This document shows, piece after piece, positions 22,804-34,118 of a stretch of 64,000 nucleotides of DNA. A program made the position numbers and the translations under genes. This DNA is from Lepidodermella squamata (lineage: Eukaryota > Gastrotricha), in the NCBI GenBank assembly GCA_047495785.1, contig JBLDXI010000023.1, forward strand, positions 558,001 through 622,000, written 5' to 3'. The stretch's first letter is position 1. Each line of letters begins with the position of its first letter. The notes under the pieces were generated by a model that saw only the letters and a list, made by a program, of their open reading frames with translations, made no database searches and was not told the DNA's origin.

Positions 22804-23112
22804 ATGAAGGTAATTGCCGTTTTTGCCGCTGTTCTAGCTGTTACCTTTGCGAATCCTAATCAGGAAGGTATGAAATTTGTCAGCTCGATAGCGGCGATTT
22901 CACCATTTCTATTGTAGACGTAGTCTGTCCGGATGGTTTCACGGGAATTTTTGAAAATAAAGCACTTTGCTGCGATGGCAACGCTAACCCCCTCAATCAG
23001 GGTCTGGAATGCTGCGGAAATGCTGCCTACGAACCTTCGATTCAGAAGTGCTGCGATGGAGCCATTTTAGCTGCTCTTGGCGATAACAAGGAATGCGTTG
23101 CAGGCGAATCGA
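22804..23112 (+). pseudogene. Galaxin-like copy 4, lacking its third exon
   Basis: Exon 1 (22804-22867) and exon 2 (22918-23112) are intact, with signal peptide MKVIAVFAAVLAVTFA and CCGNAAYEPSIQKCC. A TATA box lies at 22741-22748. After the exon 2 donor (GTAAGT) comes the 810-bp segment shared with 7818-8627, followed by the promoter of copy 5. No third exon lies before the next gene. It is closest to copy 1. Either it is a truncated pseudogene, or its donor splices into an exon of copy 5; phase 1 is compatible with both exon 2 (24115) and exon 3 (25363) there. Confidence 0.75.
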
Positions 23113-23913
23113 GTAAGTATTCATACTACAACCTTTTAAAAACTGGTTTTTGCTCAATTCCGAAAGGTTAAAGTTTGTCACCGATTGTCATCACCGTTCA
23201 GGCTCCGCAAAAAGTGGTCGAAATCTATCGGCCCAGCTGATTTCAGCATACTTTTCAAACACCCTACTTACAGCATCAAATGCTCTCAACATTGAATTTT
23301 CATGTTCTAAGCCTCTTCCATGTTTTGGAACAAAAAACACGCATCTCGCCTGTATAACGTCTGGGCCGATACGACGATTTCGACCGGTTTGATTAAACTT
23401 CAATTGCTTCATCATTTTTCATTTCCAACTCGAAAAAATTGATACAGGGGTCACTAAGACTATGACAAACACGGTAGTTATTATTTGATCAAAACAAGAT
23501 CAGAAACCCCTCGAAATTTTAATCTCAGGTAGACTATTTTAATAACTACTAACTACCATGTCCTGACCCTGCCAAATAACAGCGCGTTCGTTTGAAATTC
23601 TTATTGCCAACATCGAAAAGTAGTATTCCTCTAGAGGGCGATCAACAAATCATCAAATTCAAATTATGTTGGCAATAAGAAATAAAGAAATAAAGAAGTT
23701 GGCCAAAAAATTCCGAAATCGTCCTTATGGCCATGAAAAGGTAAAGGGCAAACTACCCGATGTCTGAATTTGGACCAAAAACTGTGCACACCTCCTGTGC
23801 CATTAAGTTCTGACCTCCATTGCTATCACTTGTCGCTTATCATGCTTCGCGACTCCTAAAAAGCATTATGTGAACCCTGATTCTGCGACAAATCACATTC
23901 CCACGAGATAATG
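23104..23913. repeat. 810-bp segment repeated at 7818-8627 (copy 2)
   Basis: This is the partner of the segment at 7818. Matching stops at a 2-bp indel within the promoter motif of copy 5 (gataatgtgt versus gataatgt). Confidence 0.85.
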
Positions 23914-23928
23914 TTGTACCTATTTAAG
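23902..23928 (+). promoter_or_regulatory. CACGAGATAAT plus TATTTAAG promoter of copy 5
   Basis: CACGAGATAAT lies at 23902-23912 and TATTTAAG at 23921-23928, 70 bp before the ATG. Confidence 0.6.
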
Positions 23929-23998
23929 TGCCATCAAAAAACGGGGAAAATCTGTACCCATATTTTTCAGACTCCATAACTCGTACGCATTATACAAC

Positions 23999-25562
23999 AT
24001 GAAAGCTGTCATCTTGATTTCGGCACTGGTCGCGGTTGCTGTCGCGAATCCCGAAAAGAAAAGTCAGCTCCGTAACCTATCATCATCTAGTGACCACTCT
24101 CTGATAATTTCTAGATGTCACCTGCCCGGATGGATTCACGGGAGTTTTTCAAAACAAGGCGCTGTGCTGTGACGGCAATGCAAACCCCCTCAACCAGGGA
24201 CTTGAATGCTGTGGAAACGCTGCTTACGATCCTTCCATTCAGAAGTGCTGCGATGGCGCTATTCTAGCCGCCCTTGGTGACAACAAAGAATGTGTGGCTG
24301 GCGAATCCAGTAAATCATTTTCACTGTCAAAGCCAAATCAGCCTTTTACCCCTGTCTCCCACCTACTTCTTCCTCGAACTAAATTATTTAGCCCTGTGAC
24401 TAGTCGATGCATTTTTCTATTGCGACCTTGTAATCCTTTCAGATTTTTCTGATTTCAAGGCGGAAATTTTTCAAGGATTCGAATTTGCCACTCCCCTCAA
24501 GACCCAAAAGAAGATGAAGGCTTAATACTGAAATGACTTATCAGTTGAGTAAGGGGAGAATAATGATCTCCTTAGTAGACTAAAAAAGCGGAACATGCTC
24601 TCTAGAACAGGGGTTCTCAAACTTTTTCGCGGCGGTGCCCCCATTTGGGGCACGCGACCAAGGCCGCGTGCCCCACTATTAAATCCATCTAAAAACGCAG
24701 ATATCTCTTTTTCCTCATTGTGGAAAAACATGTAATCGGCTTCCAACTTTGAATTGAAGTGATAGATATTCTTCTTTGGGGCTTACTTAGATTTTTTTCA
24801 TGGCAGGAGTTCCAACTTCAGACTCGGAAGCAGAATCATCGCCGTCATCTCCGAGTCATCTTGACCAGAACCCCTGCGACTGGTTTAAAATAGAGCGTAA
24901 TGTTGGCAGAGGCGTAGCCAGGATTCATTTTTGGTGGGTGATAATTTTTTTACCTGTGGCTTCGAAAATTTCTGGGTCGAAAAAACACTTACTAAACCCA
25001 TTTGCGAGCGAAGCGAGCTTTAGCTGACGCTTTTTCGGGCATTTTTTAGCTGAAATTAGCCTCAGAATGCGTTAAAAGTTGCATGGTTCACAGAACATTT
25101 GTTACTGGAGACCACTTTCAGGATTTCTTGGGTGGGTGTTTAAGAAAACTGGAAACGGACAAAAATGGGCCGGCGTGCCCCAAGTCGCACGCATTCCCCG
25201 TCGGCCCTTCAAAATGCCCCAAGTCGCACGCGTGCCCCAGTTTGAGAACCCCTGCTCTAGAAGGAGAAAGGTGATATATATTATTCAAGTTTAAATTAAA
25301 AGAAATAAATTCGAGCAAATTTTTAAATCAGAAATGATGTGTTCAATTTTGCGAATTTTCAGATTTTTGTCTGGAATCGTCGCATGGTGGCGTTGACAAC
25401 AATGGCCCATTCGGTTTTACGCAGTGCTGTGGTGCGAATGCTTTCGAGTGGAACCGATACACCATCTACTGCTGCGGAACAGCTTCTTTCAATTCAGCGT
25501 ACCAAACTTGCTGCAAAAATGGCAAGGTTTTGCTTGGCCCTACCTGGCAGAATCAATGCTGA
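23999..25562 (+). CDS. Secreted Cys-rich galaxin-like protein, copy 5
   Basis: Exons are 23999-24062, 24115-24309 and 25363-25562, giving 152 residues. The signal peptide is MKAVILISALVAVAVA, followed by CCGNAAYDPSIQKCC, CCGANAFEWNRYTIYCC and CCGTASFNSAYQTCC. It is closest to copy 2 and shares its unusual GTCAGC first donor. Intron 2 is 1053 bp, against 205 bp in copy 2, because a 647-bp hAT-like element has inserted. Coding remains intact. Confidence 0.85.
24608..25254. mobile_element. Non-autonomous hAT-like DNA transposon in intron 2 of copy 5
   Basis: The ends are CAGGGGTTCTCAAACT and its exact reverse complement. A perfect 8-bp target duplication CTCTAGAA flanks it (24600-24607 and 25255-25262). 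CAGGGG termini with 8-bp duplications are typical of hAT elements. Length is 647 bp with no transposase. Internal repeats of gtgccccaagtcgcacgc lie near the right end. Confidence 0.88.
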
Positions 25563-25734
25563 GCTCTCTTACACCTCTTGTCCATTCGGAGAAATTTCGG
25601 CTTGCTTCAAAACTTCTACATTCCAGTGAATATTATCTATATCAAATAAACTATCCTTATCCAAAGTAGATATAGCATATTATAGTCCATTAGGTGGACA
25701 CCTACTATAGATCGAAGCCATCGATACTCTATTG

Positions 25735-26030
25735 TATTCAGCCTATTTTCTTGGACTAACGAGATGTTCCAGGATTCACAGGCGTAAATGATGGTAGGTA
25801 TTATCACGCAAGTTAGGACCTTTAATTTTGTTGATATGGAGACCTAATTCTTATTGCACATAAACTTATTCATAGCTCCGAATACACTACCAGCCTTAGA
25901 AATCCTATAATTTAGTTCCTCGTCAATTTTGCCATCGCTGGTGATAATGCTACCTAAATATTTGAATTTGGTAACTTTTTCAAGTTTTTTACCATTTAGT
26001 TTTTTTTCATAAATATAAAATAATTTCGCA
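25735..26030 (-). mobile_element. LINE fragment (RT/C-terminal part)
   Basis: A minus-strand translation reads KLEKVTKFKYLGSIITSDG and further matches the ORF2 of the full LINE at 46716-51046 (its 47340-47640 region). It is truncated at both ends. Confidence 0.8.
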
Positions 26031-26048
26031 CGACGGAAATGTTTCATT

Positions 26049-26645
26049 CCGGAGTCATTAGCAGCGATAAATTGACCAATCAGCGTGCGCGCCAAGATTC
26101 AACTTACCAGTGGTTCCACAATGAATTATGACCGCCTTACTGATATGTAGCACATCTGACGCCCCTGGCGGCTACGCGGCTCGCGTCTCCCTAACTGCCT
26201 TTTTTTTGCTAGCGAACAATCTACTTGTTAAGCAAAGTCCCATTATTAATGTTTTCCGGATATTGAAAATGATATGAGCCTAGCCAACTACACTGTAGTT
26301 TAACGTGACAGCCGTGTTCGTGCATAATCATGATGAAAATCTTGTCATTCCCGAGTTTGTGGCTGTTCCAGCTGGAGCTTTCGCGAATCCTAAGCAGAGA
26401 AGCGGGAATTTCAGCAGTCATTTCAATTGTTGGCGCAGACTGTCCGAATGTTTTGACATTTTCGAAAGTAAGCGTTTAGCTGTGATTGCTATTCTTTACT
26501 CTCTGTACGGAATCTGCTTAAAATCGGTGATGCTTTCCAGCTTCCAAATTGACGTCGTTATCATTGTGGAATCGCAAGTAAGTTGAACTTTGGCGCGCAC
26601 CCTGATTGGTCAATTCATCGTTGCTTATTATGACTCTGGGATCCG
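26049..26645. repeat. Inverted repeat pair enclosing a decayed galaxin-like copy
   Basis: Sequence 26049-26123 (containing gaccaatcagcgtgcg) recurs as its imperfect reverse complement at 26562-26645. Related direct copies lie at about 22217-22291 and 26822-26880. This is a dispersed repeat family of unknown class. Confidence 0.5.
26333..26500 (+). pseudogene. Decayed galaxin-like copy
   Basis: A signal-peptide-like start near 26333, the words gctttcgcgaatcctaagca and cagactgtccgaatgttttg, and later tcgaaagtaagcgtttagctgtgattgc follow the order of exon 1, exon 2 start and later exon 2 of copies 1 and 4. Frameshifts and loss of the cysteines make it non-functional. Confidence 0.55.
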
Positions 26646-27786
26646 GGAGGAAACATTTCTGCTGTGTGATCCAAGAATAAAATAGTAAAAAATGTCCGCG
26701 CCCGCTGCACGGTTTCCATTGGCCGCGAGCGTAAACTCCGAAATTAATCCTGTTGTTTAATTATTGTAGCAAAAACAATTGTTGCAAAAAATCTGTTGGA
26801 CCACACGACTATAATGTTTCATGCGGAAGTCATGGCAACAATCGGTTGACCAATCAGCGTGCGCAACTGAATTCGACTTTGAAGATGCTGCCGTATTGAC
26901 CATCACTGACCGTACGGTCCGAACAAAAAACAAAAGCGGGTTCTCCGTTGTTCATCGAAACTAGTCTCATAAAATGTTCTGCATCATCCACCGTAGAAAG
27001 TTTGAAATATAGGTATTACTTTTTAATTTTCTCGTAGAGAACATTTTTACAAAAAAGGAAATAAGTTGATTTTGCCAATGACAACATGTAAAAATATTCA
27101 GGTACTGTTTAGGACGCAAGTTTGAGACGCCGAGAGTGTTACGGCCGGTTATGGACATTCCCGGCCGTAAAAATTGCCAGTAGTTGAATGGGTGTACGCA
27201 CCACTCTAGTCGACGCTGTTCACAAAGAGTTTTTGTGAACCAGAAGAACACGATTTTATCCTTCACTTCAACTGTCCCTGTGCCAATTTTGGCAGCAGGA
27301 AGTCGAAAAAAGCGTCTTATTCGAAGATTTTTCGGCATTGCACGATTTAGTACGATAGCCTGTCGAACTGAGTCAGCTGTCAAATGTTTCGCCGGCTAAG
27401 AAAAACCAATTGGTTGCAATGAGCTATAATGTAAAAGCCACTGCCTCGTCTGAATGAAAGAATAAGGTCAAGTTAATAGCGGGGGAGAACTACTAATTAA
27501 TAGTGACATAATAGAACGCATAATAGAAAACATACAGGTGTTGATTACACTTTACTAATCGCCTACGCCTAATACCTTTCCGGGTCTGGGCTGACCTTGT
27601 CCGCCAAAAAATTTGGCCGCCTTATTGATAAGCTGAATGTATTGGAGTACTGGCGCCCCTGGCGGCTGCGGAACCAATCCTACGCGTCTGCGGTACTACA
27701 TTCATTATCCCTGGTATCCCTTGAGCAGATTTCCACGCTAGCAAATATCCGATGGGAACTTTGATTTTCATCACAGGCAGTTGTCT

Positions 27787-27816
27787 CACGAGATAATTTG
27801 AAAGACTCTATTTAAG
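27787..27816 (+). promoter_or_regulatory. CACGAGATAAT plus TATTTAAG promoter of copy 6
   Basis: CACGAGATAAT lies at 27787-27797 and TATTTAAG at 27809-27816. The 200 bp upstream are alignable to the region before copy 3. Confidence 0.6.
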
Positions 27817-27893
27817 CGAGTTCGAATCACTTCAAATTTGTCACAACTTACTTTTCCGTTTAATCTTCAACCAATTTAAACTCGTTCCTAAAT

Positions 27894-28497
27894 ATGAAGG
27901 CTGCCATCTTGATTTCTGCTCTCCTAGCTGTTGCTACTGCTCGGCCTGCAAAGGAAGGTTAGCTCAATCTCTTTCCATTTTCCCTTATCGTCTTTCTAAA
28001 CCGTATAATTCGCAGACATCTCCTGCCCGGATGGATTCACTGGAAATTATCAGAACAAGGCGCTGTGCTGTGAGGGTAACGCCAACCCGGTGAACACTGG
28101 AATGGCCTGCTGTGGAAACGCTGCCTACTACCCGAACATTCAAAAGTGCTGCAATGGCGCTCTGCTGGGTGCTCGTGGCCCAAACAAGGAGTGCGTTCCT
28201 GGCGAATCAAGTGAGTCTACTATCTTGTATAAGGATTAGACCATCCGCAAAGAAATTCCAGTCTCATAATTAAACCTGTATTTATTATTAGACTTCTGCC
28301 TTTCTGAATATGACGGCAATGGCATTGCTAATAACGGCCCGTTCGGCTTCACCCAGTGCTGTGGTGCTAATGCTTTCGACTGGAATCGTTACACTATCAA
28401 GTGCTGCGGAACAGCTTCGTACGACTCGATGTACCAGACCTGCTGTAAGAACCAGAAAATTATCTACGGCAAGGAGCAGTACCCTACTCAATGCTAA
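27894..28497 (+). CDS. Secreted Cys-rich galaxin-like protein, copy 6
   Basis: Exons are 27894-27957, 28016-28210 and 28292-28497, giving 154 residues. The signal peptide is MKAAILISALLAVATA, followed by CCGNAAYYPNIQKCC, CCGANAFDWNRYTIKCC and CCGTASYDSMYQTCC, ending TQC. Intron 1 is near-identical to that of copy 3, and the upstream regions align, so the two are recent duplicates now separated by the LTR element and copies 4 and 5. Confidence 0.85.
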
Positions 28498-30142
28498 AAA
28501 CTATGAAGAATCAAGTGACAATGTTAAGGAATCATTAAGTCTAATTAAGTCCAATCCATCGGGTGCAATAATTAATCAAATAAAGCTAAGCCTAAACTGA
28601 TAGATGAGGGTGCTTTCTAGTCATAGCTCATGTAGCCAAAACAACTAAAATCATGCCTCTTCTAGAAGGAGAACAAGCTCGGGAAATTGAGCTTACCGAA
28701 TTGAGCTCATTCTGCGATTCATGTCGTGCTGCCGTCTGACCGCGCACGGCTGTAGAACGTGTAGTAGTCAACTTTTTTTGCGACAGTTGATCTTGAAAAT
28801 GGCCCCAGCAATCGGCTGCAGTCCATTATTGATTGCCTCGTCGCTGGGCTTGAGTTGAGTCGCATTATCTTGCCACGGTATCAATTAATCCCCTCGCCGC
28901 CTCGAAATGCTGTAAAATAAAACACTCAGTGCAAATCTGGAAGTCCGTCCTACAACTAAAGCATCGGAGTCTCCGCTCTCGAGCAACGCCGTCGCTTGCC
29001 TTCCTTGTTGGTGCGCTTTTAACGCCACTATGAGGATAACGCCGCTATGTACCGCCGTTGCCTTATGAATTTGTGAGGCTGCTGCGAATCTTGTTCGCGG
29101 TTAATCGCGGTATTAGAGCAGTTCGATCCCGTCCCAGCAGTGTTTAGATGGAACTATTAGTATTGTTTTCCTCCGTCTCAAAGGTTTCCCCCGGTGGCCA
29201 ATTGAATTCGCATTGACAAGGCCCGAGTTCAACATCTGACGAACCGTCGCCATTTGGCCAGACAAAATTTGCTCGGCAGAACGCCTGCATGAACTATAAT
29301 TATATATTTCAAATATGAGTAACTCCGAGGTCTTACGCTGTCATAGTCGATCCCTTCGGCTACCTTAACCGCGCTCGGGAGAAAAAATCCCAGAAAAATC
29401 AATTGAATAGTCGATATCTTTCTTTCAGAATTGACTTGCCTAGGTGTTTAGGTTCAGAACAACTATTGAAAATGCTGGCATTCATGGGAAATTCTAAGAT
29501 GCCTTTTTCAAACATGAATATAGCGCACCATTGGCAGGCAAGCAGTGAAAAATGTTCAAACTTGAGGAATGTTTTTCTGTTTCCTATCAACTCATGTGAT
29601 GCTTTTGTGTTTTAACTGTCAGTTTCTTTCTCAGTTTCGATATTCTATGAAGTGCAATTAATTATCTTCAAGTCAGGCTTTACACTCAAATACTGTATAT
29701 TTCGATTGGATTTATTATTTATTGCATAGTCCTTACTGATCAGCTAATTTTATCTGCTCAACTGTCAACTTGACCCCTGGAAACTGGAATGTTAAGTCTC
29801 TATATTGCTAGAAGAAGTTCATGAATCATTAATGTTATGACTAATCAATTGGATATCAAATAAAGCTCGGCAATTCACAAATGTTTCACAAAACCGTCAA
29901 AACGAAAGAGTTAATTATATATTCGAGTCACCAACATAGCTGATTTTTATGAATCGCTTTATTATAAATATTTGGCACGCACGCTGTATATCGATATACA
30001 GGTTACATTATTTCGTTTTGATAAAAAACCACCTGGCTACCAAGAAATTACATTCTGTTTGTAGGTATGTAGCAAAACACCATATGTTGTGCAGCTCATT
30101 CTGCTAAACCTAAAACTAAACAGTCGATTTTCGCGTAAAAAA
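28498..30142. other. Intergenic, no supported gene
   Basis: A candidate polyadenylation signal for copy 6 lies near 28578 (aataaa). No other gene or structural RNA could be recognised. Confidence 0.45.
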
Positions 30143-31990
30143 ATGTCTAGCTCATCTAGTCAGCAATCCTGGAACCATGAACTCGTTACATTCAACAATC
30201 AAAACTCGATATTAATATTAAAATTTATCCGACGGCGCAACAGCCTTAGCAGTGTTGAGGATAGCAAATCGCAGCCTGAGGAGCTTGCGTGCCTCCTGCA
30301 TGACAATCGCATTTTTGCGTTCAAGTGCTCCCAAGATGACGGTGACATCACGTCATCAACAGCCAGCTATCAAAATCTGATGTTGAACATGTTGACAACT
30401 CCAAGGTACAGGGCAATGGGAAGTTTGTATCTACTACACAGGTAAGATATGAAATTCACGTTCTAATATTCCAAACATTGACCTATCTAAAGGCTTATTG
30501 ATAACTTGGCTTTTGTGGTCACCGTTGTTCTGAGTGCCATGGGCCAGAAGGTTGCAGCGTATCCAACGCTCAGTGACACGGCATTGTTCTCAGCTATCGG
30601 CTTTGACCTGTTCTACGCCGTTATGCTGATGACTCACCGATTTTGGATCATGCAACGCTTCAGCATTCACGTTGGCATCGTGCTGTACTGCATCTATTTC
30701 GCCATTATTGCCTACAAGAAATGCGCTGGCGAGTACACTGGCACGCAATTTTGGCTCGTTTTCGACGTAGTTGCAATCAGGTTAGAATTTTGAAGTCTCA
30801 AAGCTTCAGCTTAAAGTCAAATAACCGCCTTAACCCAATAATTAAGCCCACCCGTGACTACACATAATATCCTAACTATGAACCCTAAACCTAGCCAGAG
30901 GCTGTTTTCCGACTCGGTCCAGCTCCCAAGGCGGTAAATCGAGTCATTTTGAGCCAGGAATTTACAAATCATAACCAGGGGTGGTTGCTTTCCTCCCTTC
31001 TTCGCCTTTCTCGGAACACTGGCAAAACGGTAAGGTTTAATGTTGATTCCATACGCAGATCAGCCATTCCAAATCCATTCCAAAACCTAACCGTACGCAC
31101 AGAATATAAGTCATGCAAGCTAACCTCAGCCCTAACTCTAACTCTAACCCTAACCCTAACCCTAGGTCTAACCCTGACCGTAGCGCCCTACCCCGTAGTT
31201 TTAAACCTGTGTGGAATTGGAATCCTAATTTTTGACCCGAACTATGTCCAATATACCTTTCCAATATAACTTTTTCCTATTCTAATTCATCATTGAACCC
31301 TTAGCTTTGGCTTTCTTTGTCCATCGACCTAGAGTTATATGGTGGCGTAATTAATCTCTAAGACTCCCTCCTGTCATATGTTACAGATTGGCTGCCTTCA
31401 CATCTGAAGAGCTAGTCGACATCGTTCTCGACTGTATGCTCCACAACGATTTACTGCAAATGTCAGCTCGGCGAGCTGCTGCCGACTCACGAAAAGCTGA
31501 TTGCATCGAAAAGAGAGGCCGCTCAGCGTCCCAGCGAAGCAAAAACAGTGGCAGTGATACGAGTACCACGTCTGAAACCAGCAAAATCACGCTTATCAGA
31601 ATGCACCTGAAATCTGTTGCGCAACGCTTATCGGATTTTTTCACTATCAAAATTCCTGACTACCTGAAGATTGATCGCATAGAAATGCCGAGTGGTATCG
31701 AGTACGAAGGCTCGATAAGTGCCTGGTGGATCGAGTCCGTCTACTACAAGACCCAGTGGCGGAAAACGCCGTTCAACGCAAAGCTGTTCTGGCTGCTGTG
31801 CTTCATTCCCGGTCTAAGCACGATTTCATGCTTCATTGTCCTGTCAATGGTTATCGCTTGCGTTTTCAGCCTGGCCCTTGCCATTTTTTCTCTCGTCGTT
31901 CTTATTCGATACGCATTGGGCCGGCAGACTGCTGAATTTTCGCTGAGGCAATTTGTCACGGCGCATTTGCAAGAATTCAAAGAGATATAA
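30143..31990 (+). CDS. Multi-pass membrane protein, unknown family
   Basis: Exons are 30143-30441, 30493-30780 and 31387-31990, giving 396 residues; both introns are phase 2. The first 100 residues are soluble and Ser/Gln-rich. Exon 2 encodes hydrophobic segments at about 101-117, 129-147, 157-174 and 185-200. A charged roughly 120-residue loop rich in Ser/Arg (200-325) follows, then a hydrophobic pair at about 329-370 and a short tail. Splice sites are canonical and the frame is continuous across both introns, which supports a real gene. I do not recognise the family. Intron 2 (606 bp) carries a telomere-like repeat. Confidence 0.7.
31128..31177. repeat. Interstitial telomere-like repeat (CCCTAA)n, degenerate
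   Basis: About eight units of ctaac(c)c lie within intron 2 of the membrane-protein gene. The central three are perfect TTAGGG-type units (read on the minus strand). Confidence 0.7.
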
Positions 31991-33068
31991 CAGGCGTACA
32001 TATATTGTTAACCTTCAAAAGACAAACTTTTCGTCTTGCTTGCTCTAGTGCTAACTGTAACTGCTGGTATGTAATTGAAGTTTGCATTAGGGGCATTCTA
32101 ATTAATAAAACGAATAAGTCTTGTTATAAATTCCTCGAACTGTGTCTTAACAAAGGCTTAACCTTTAGATACTGTACAGCCCTTAATTTTCGCGCACGAT
32201 ACCTCTTGCGCGAGATGAAAACGCGCGAAAATTTCAGACTTCACCCTATTTTCCTGCAAGCATGATTCGATAAGAAAAGAATGAACATCTTTAATCACAC
32301 CAGCCGAACCTTCGGTCTACTACGACTGCTTTCTTATAGGTAATTTTCCGGAATTGACATGATTTACTATTTTGAACATTTCTCCCATGAAAGCCAACGA
32401 TGATCAATAATTTCAAAACTAACAAAACCGCTTGGTAATTTTGGTCTGATTTCTCTAGTTTTTCATCATCCTCAGGACTAACAAAGAACTAAGTGAGGCA
32501 CTAAAAGCTGACCACTGACCACCTACTGAGATTGCAAACAGATGATGCTAGGCTTAGGAGTGCCCAGCACTGAAGTCAGTCGGATGAGCTCGCTCTCGTT
32601 ATTTATTGACTTACAGCTTAACCCTTCGGTCGAGGCCATAGAGCTAGTTTTAAGGTCCTGACCATGACTAAGATTGTAATCGCCATGATGTTGATGTGAA
32701 TCAGCTTGGACTAGCAGGGAAAAGTAAACAAATCAAGTTGAGGCTAATATATAAATTTAAATAAATTTGTATGCGATGTTTATTGCTACGCATATGTAAA
32801 TTGAGACGCAGGTGGGACTTCAGTTCGCTGTTTTATGTCCTTATTGATAAAATTTGAAAAATTGGTGACAGAACAATTGTCCCGCGCGAAATTAAAACCG
32901 GGTGAAAATAGGCCTCTGCGCAAAAATTTATGGTGCGCGAAAAATAAGGGCTGTATATTAAAATGACGTGCTATTCATGTTTGTGTATTAGCGGCGTTTA
33001 TTACGTCACGACGATGCATTTTTGCCAAACACCAAACATAGTGCCAGCGAAGGAGAAATTTTCTTAGT
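31991..33068. other. Intergenic; 3' part is the conserved upstream block of ankyrin gene 1
   Basis: No gene is visible. From about 32975 to 33068 (atgtttgtgt, ttacgtcacgacgatgcatt, agtgccagcg) it aligns with 42360-42450 upstream of ankyrin gene 2, and more loosely with 52080-52150. TTACGTCA (33001-33008) resembles a cAMP-response/bZIP site. Confidence 0.5.
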
Positions 33069-33076
33069 GTAAGCAG

Positions 33077-34118
33077 CATAGACAACTCTATACAGATCGG
33101 AAACTAGCGATCTTCCTATAGTAAATAAATTCACACCAAAACGTGAAAAAGTGGGCACGCGAACCTCAAATTTTATTCACTCATCGCCCTATCCGCCCAT
33201 AGTAATTTTTCCGATTTTTAATTATTTTCTAAAATTCCCCAGAGAAAATCTTTCATTTCCCAAAAATTTCTAACAAATTAACCGGAATACTAGAAGCGCT
33301 CCTCTATCGAATGAGTCCCGTCTCATGAGACGGTTTTTTTTCTAACTTTTTTAAAATTATCTCAAAGTTGGTCGCTTTTACGAAAAATCGCCATTTCAAG
33401 AGTCTTTCAGGACGGTAAAATTTTTCATTTTAAGCCGAAAAATTCCGAGAAAAAATACTATGATCTTATTCGATTTTTGCTCTATCCGAGGATATAAAAC
33501 TTGATCGAATCATAATTTTTTTCCGAATTTCGCGAAATTTTCGGACTTGTAATATTGGGGATTTTGCGTGATAATGCTAAATCTAAAATAGCTATTAGGT
33601 TTTTTTATAGCTATTTTTAGCTCGCTCAAAGTATTATCAAGCGAATGCAAATTTCGCGAAATTCAAAAAAATTCTGAGTAGCTCTTGGATAGAGAAGTTT
33701 TATATCTTTGGATAGGGCAAAAATCGAATAAGATCATAGTATTTTTCTCGGAATTTTTCGGCTTAAAATGAAAAATTTTACCGTCCTGAAAGACTCTTGA
33801 AATGGCGATTTTTCGTAAAAGCGACCAACTTTGAGATAATTTTTAAAAAAGTTAGAAAAAAAACCGTCTCATGAGACGGGACTCATTTGATAGAGGAGCG
33901 CTTCTAGTATTCCGGTTAATTTGTTAGAAATTTTTGGGAAATGAAAGATTTTCTCTGGGAATTTTAGAAAATAATTAAAAATCGGAAAAATTACTATGGG
34001 CGGATAGGGCGATGAGTGAATAAAATTTAAGGTCGCGTGCCCACTTTTTCACGTTTTGGTGTGAATTTATTTACTATAGGAAGATCGCTAGTTTCCGATC
34101 TGTATAGAGTTGTCTATG
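33077..34118. mobile_element. 1042-bp foldback (long inverted repeat) element
   Basis: Two arms of roughly 470-500 bp are near-perfect reverse complements around a short AT-rich centre near 33600. The ends are CATAGACAAC and its complement. The 8-bp target duplication GTAAGCAG flanks it (33069-33076 and 34119-34126). It encodes nothing. It lies between the conserved upstream block and the ATG of ankyrin gene 1, 67 bp before the start codon. Confidence 0.88.
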
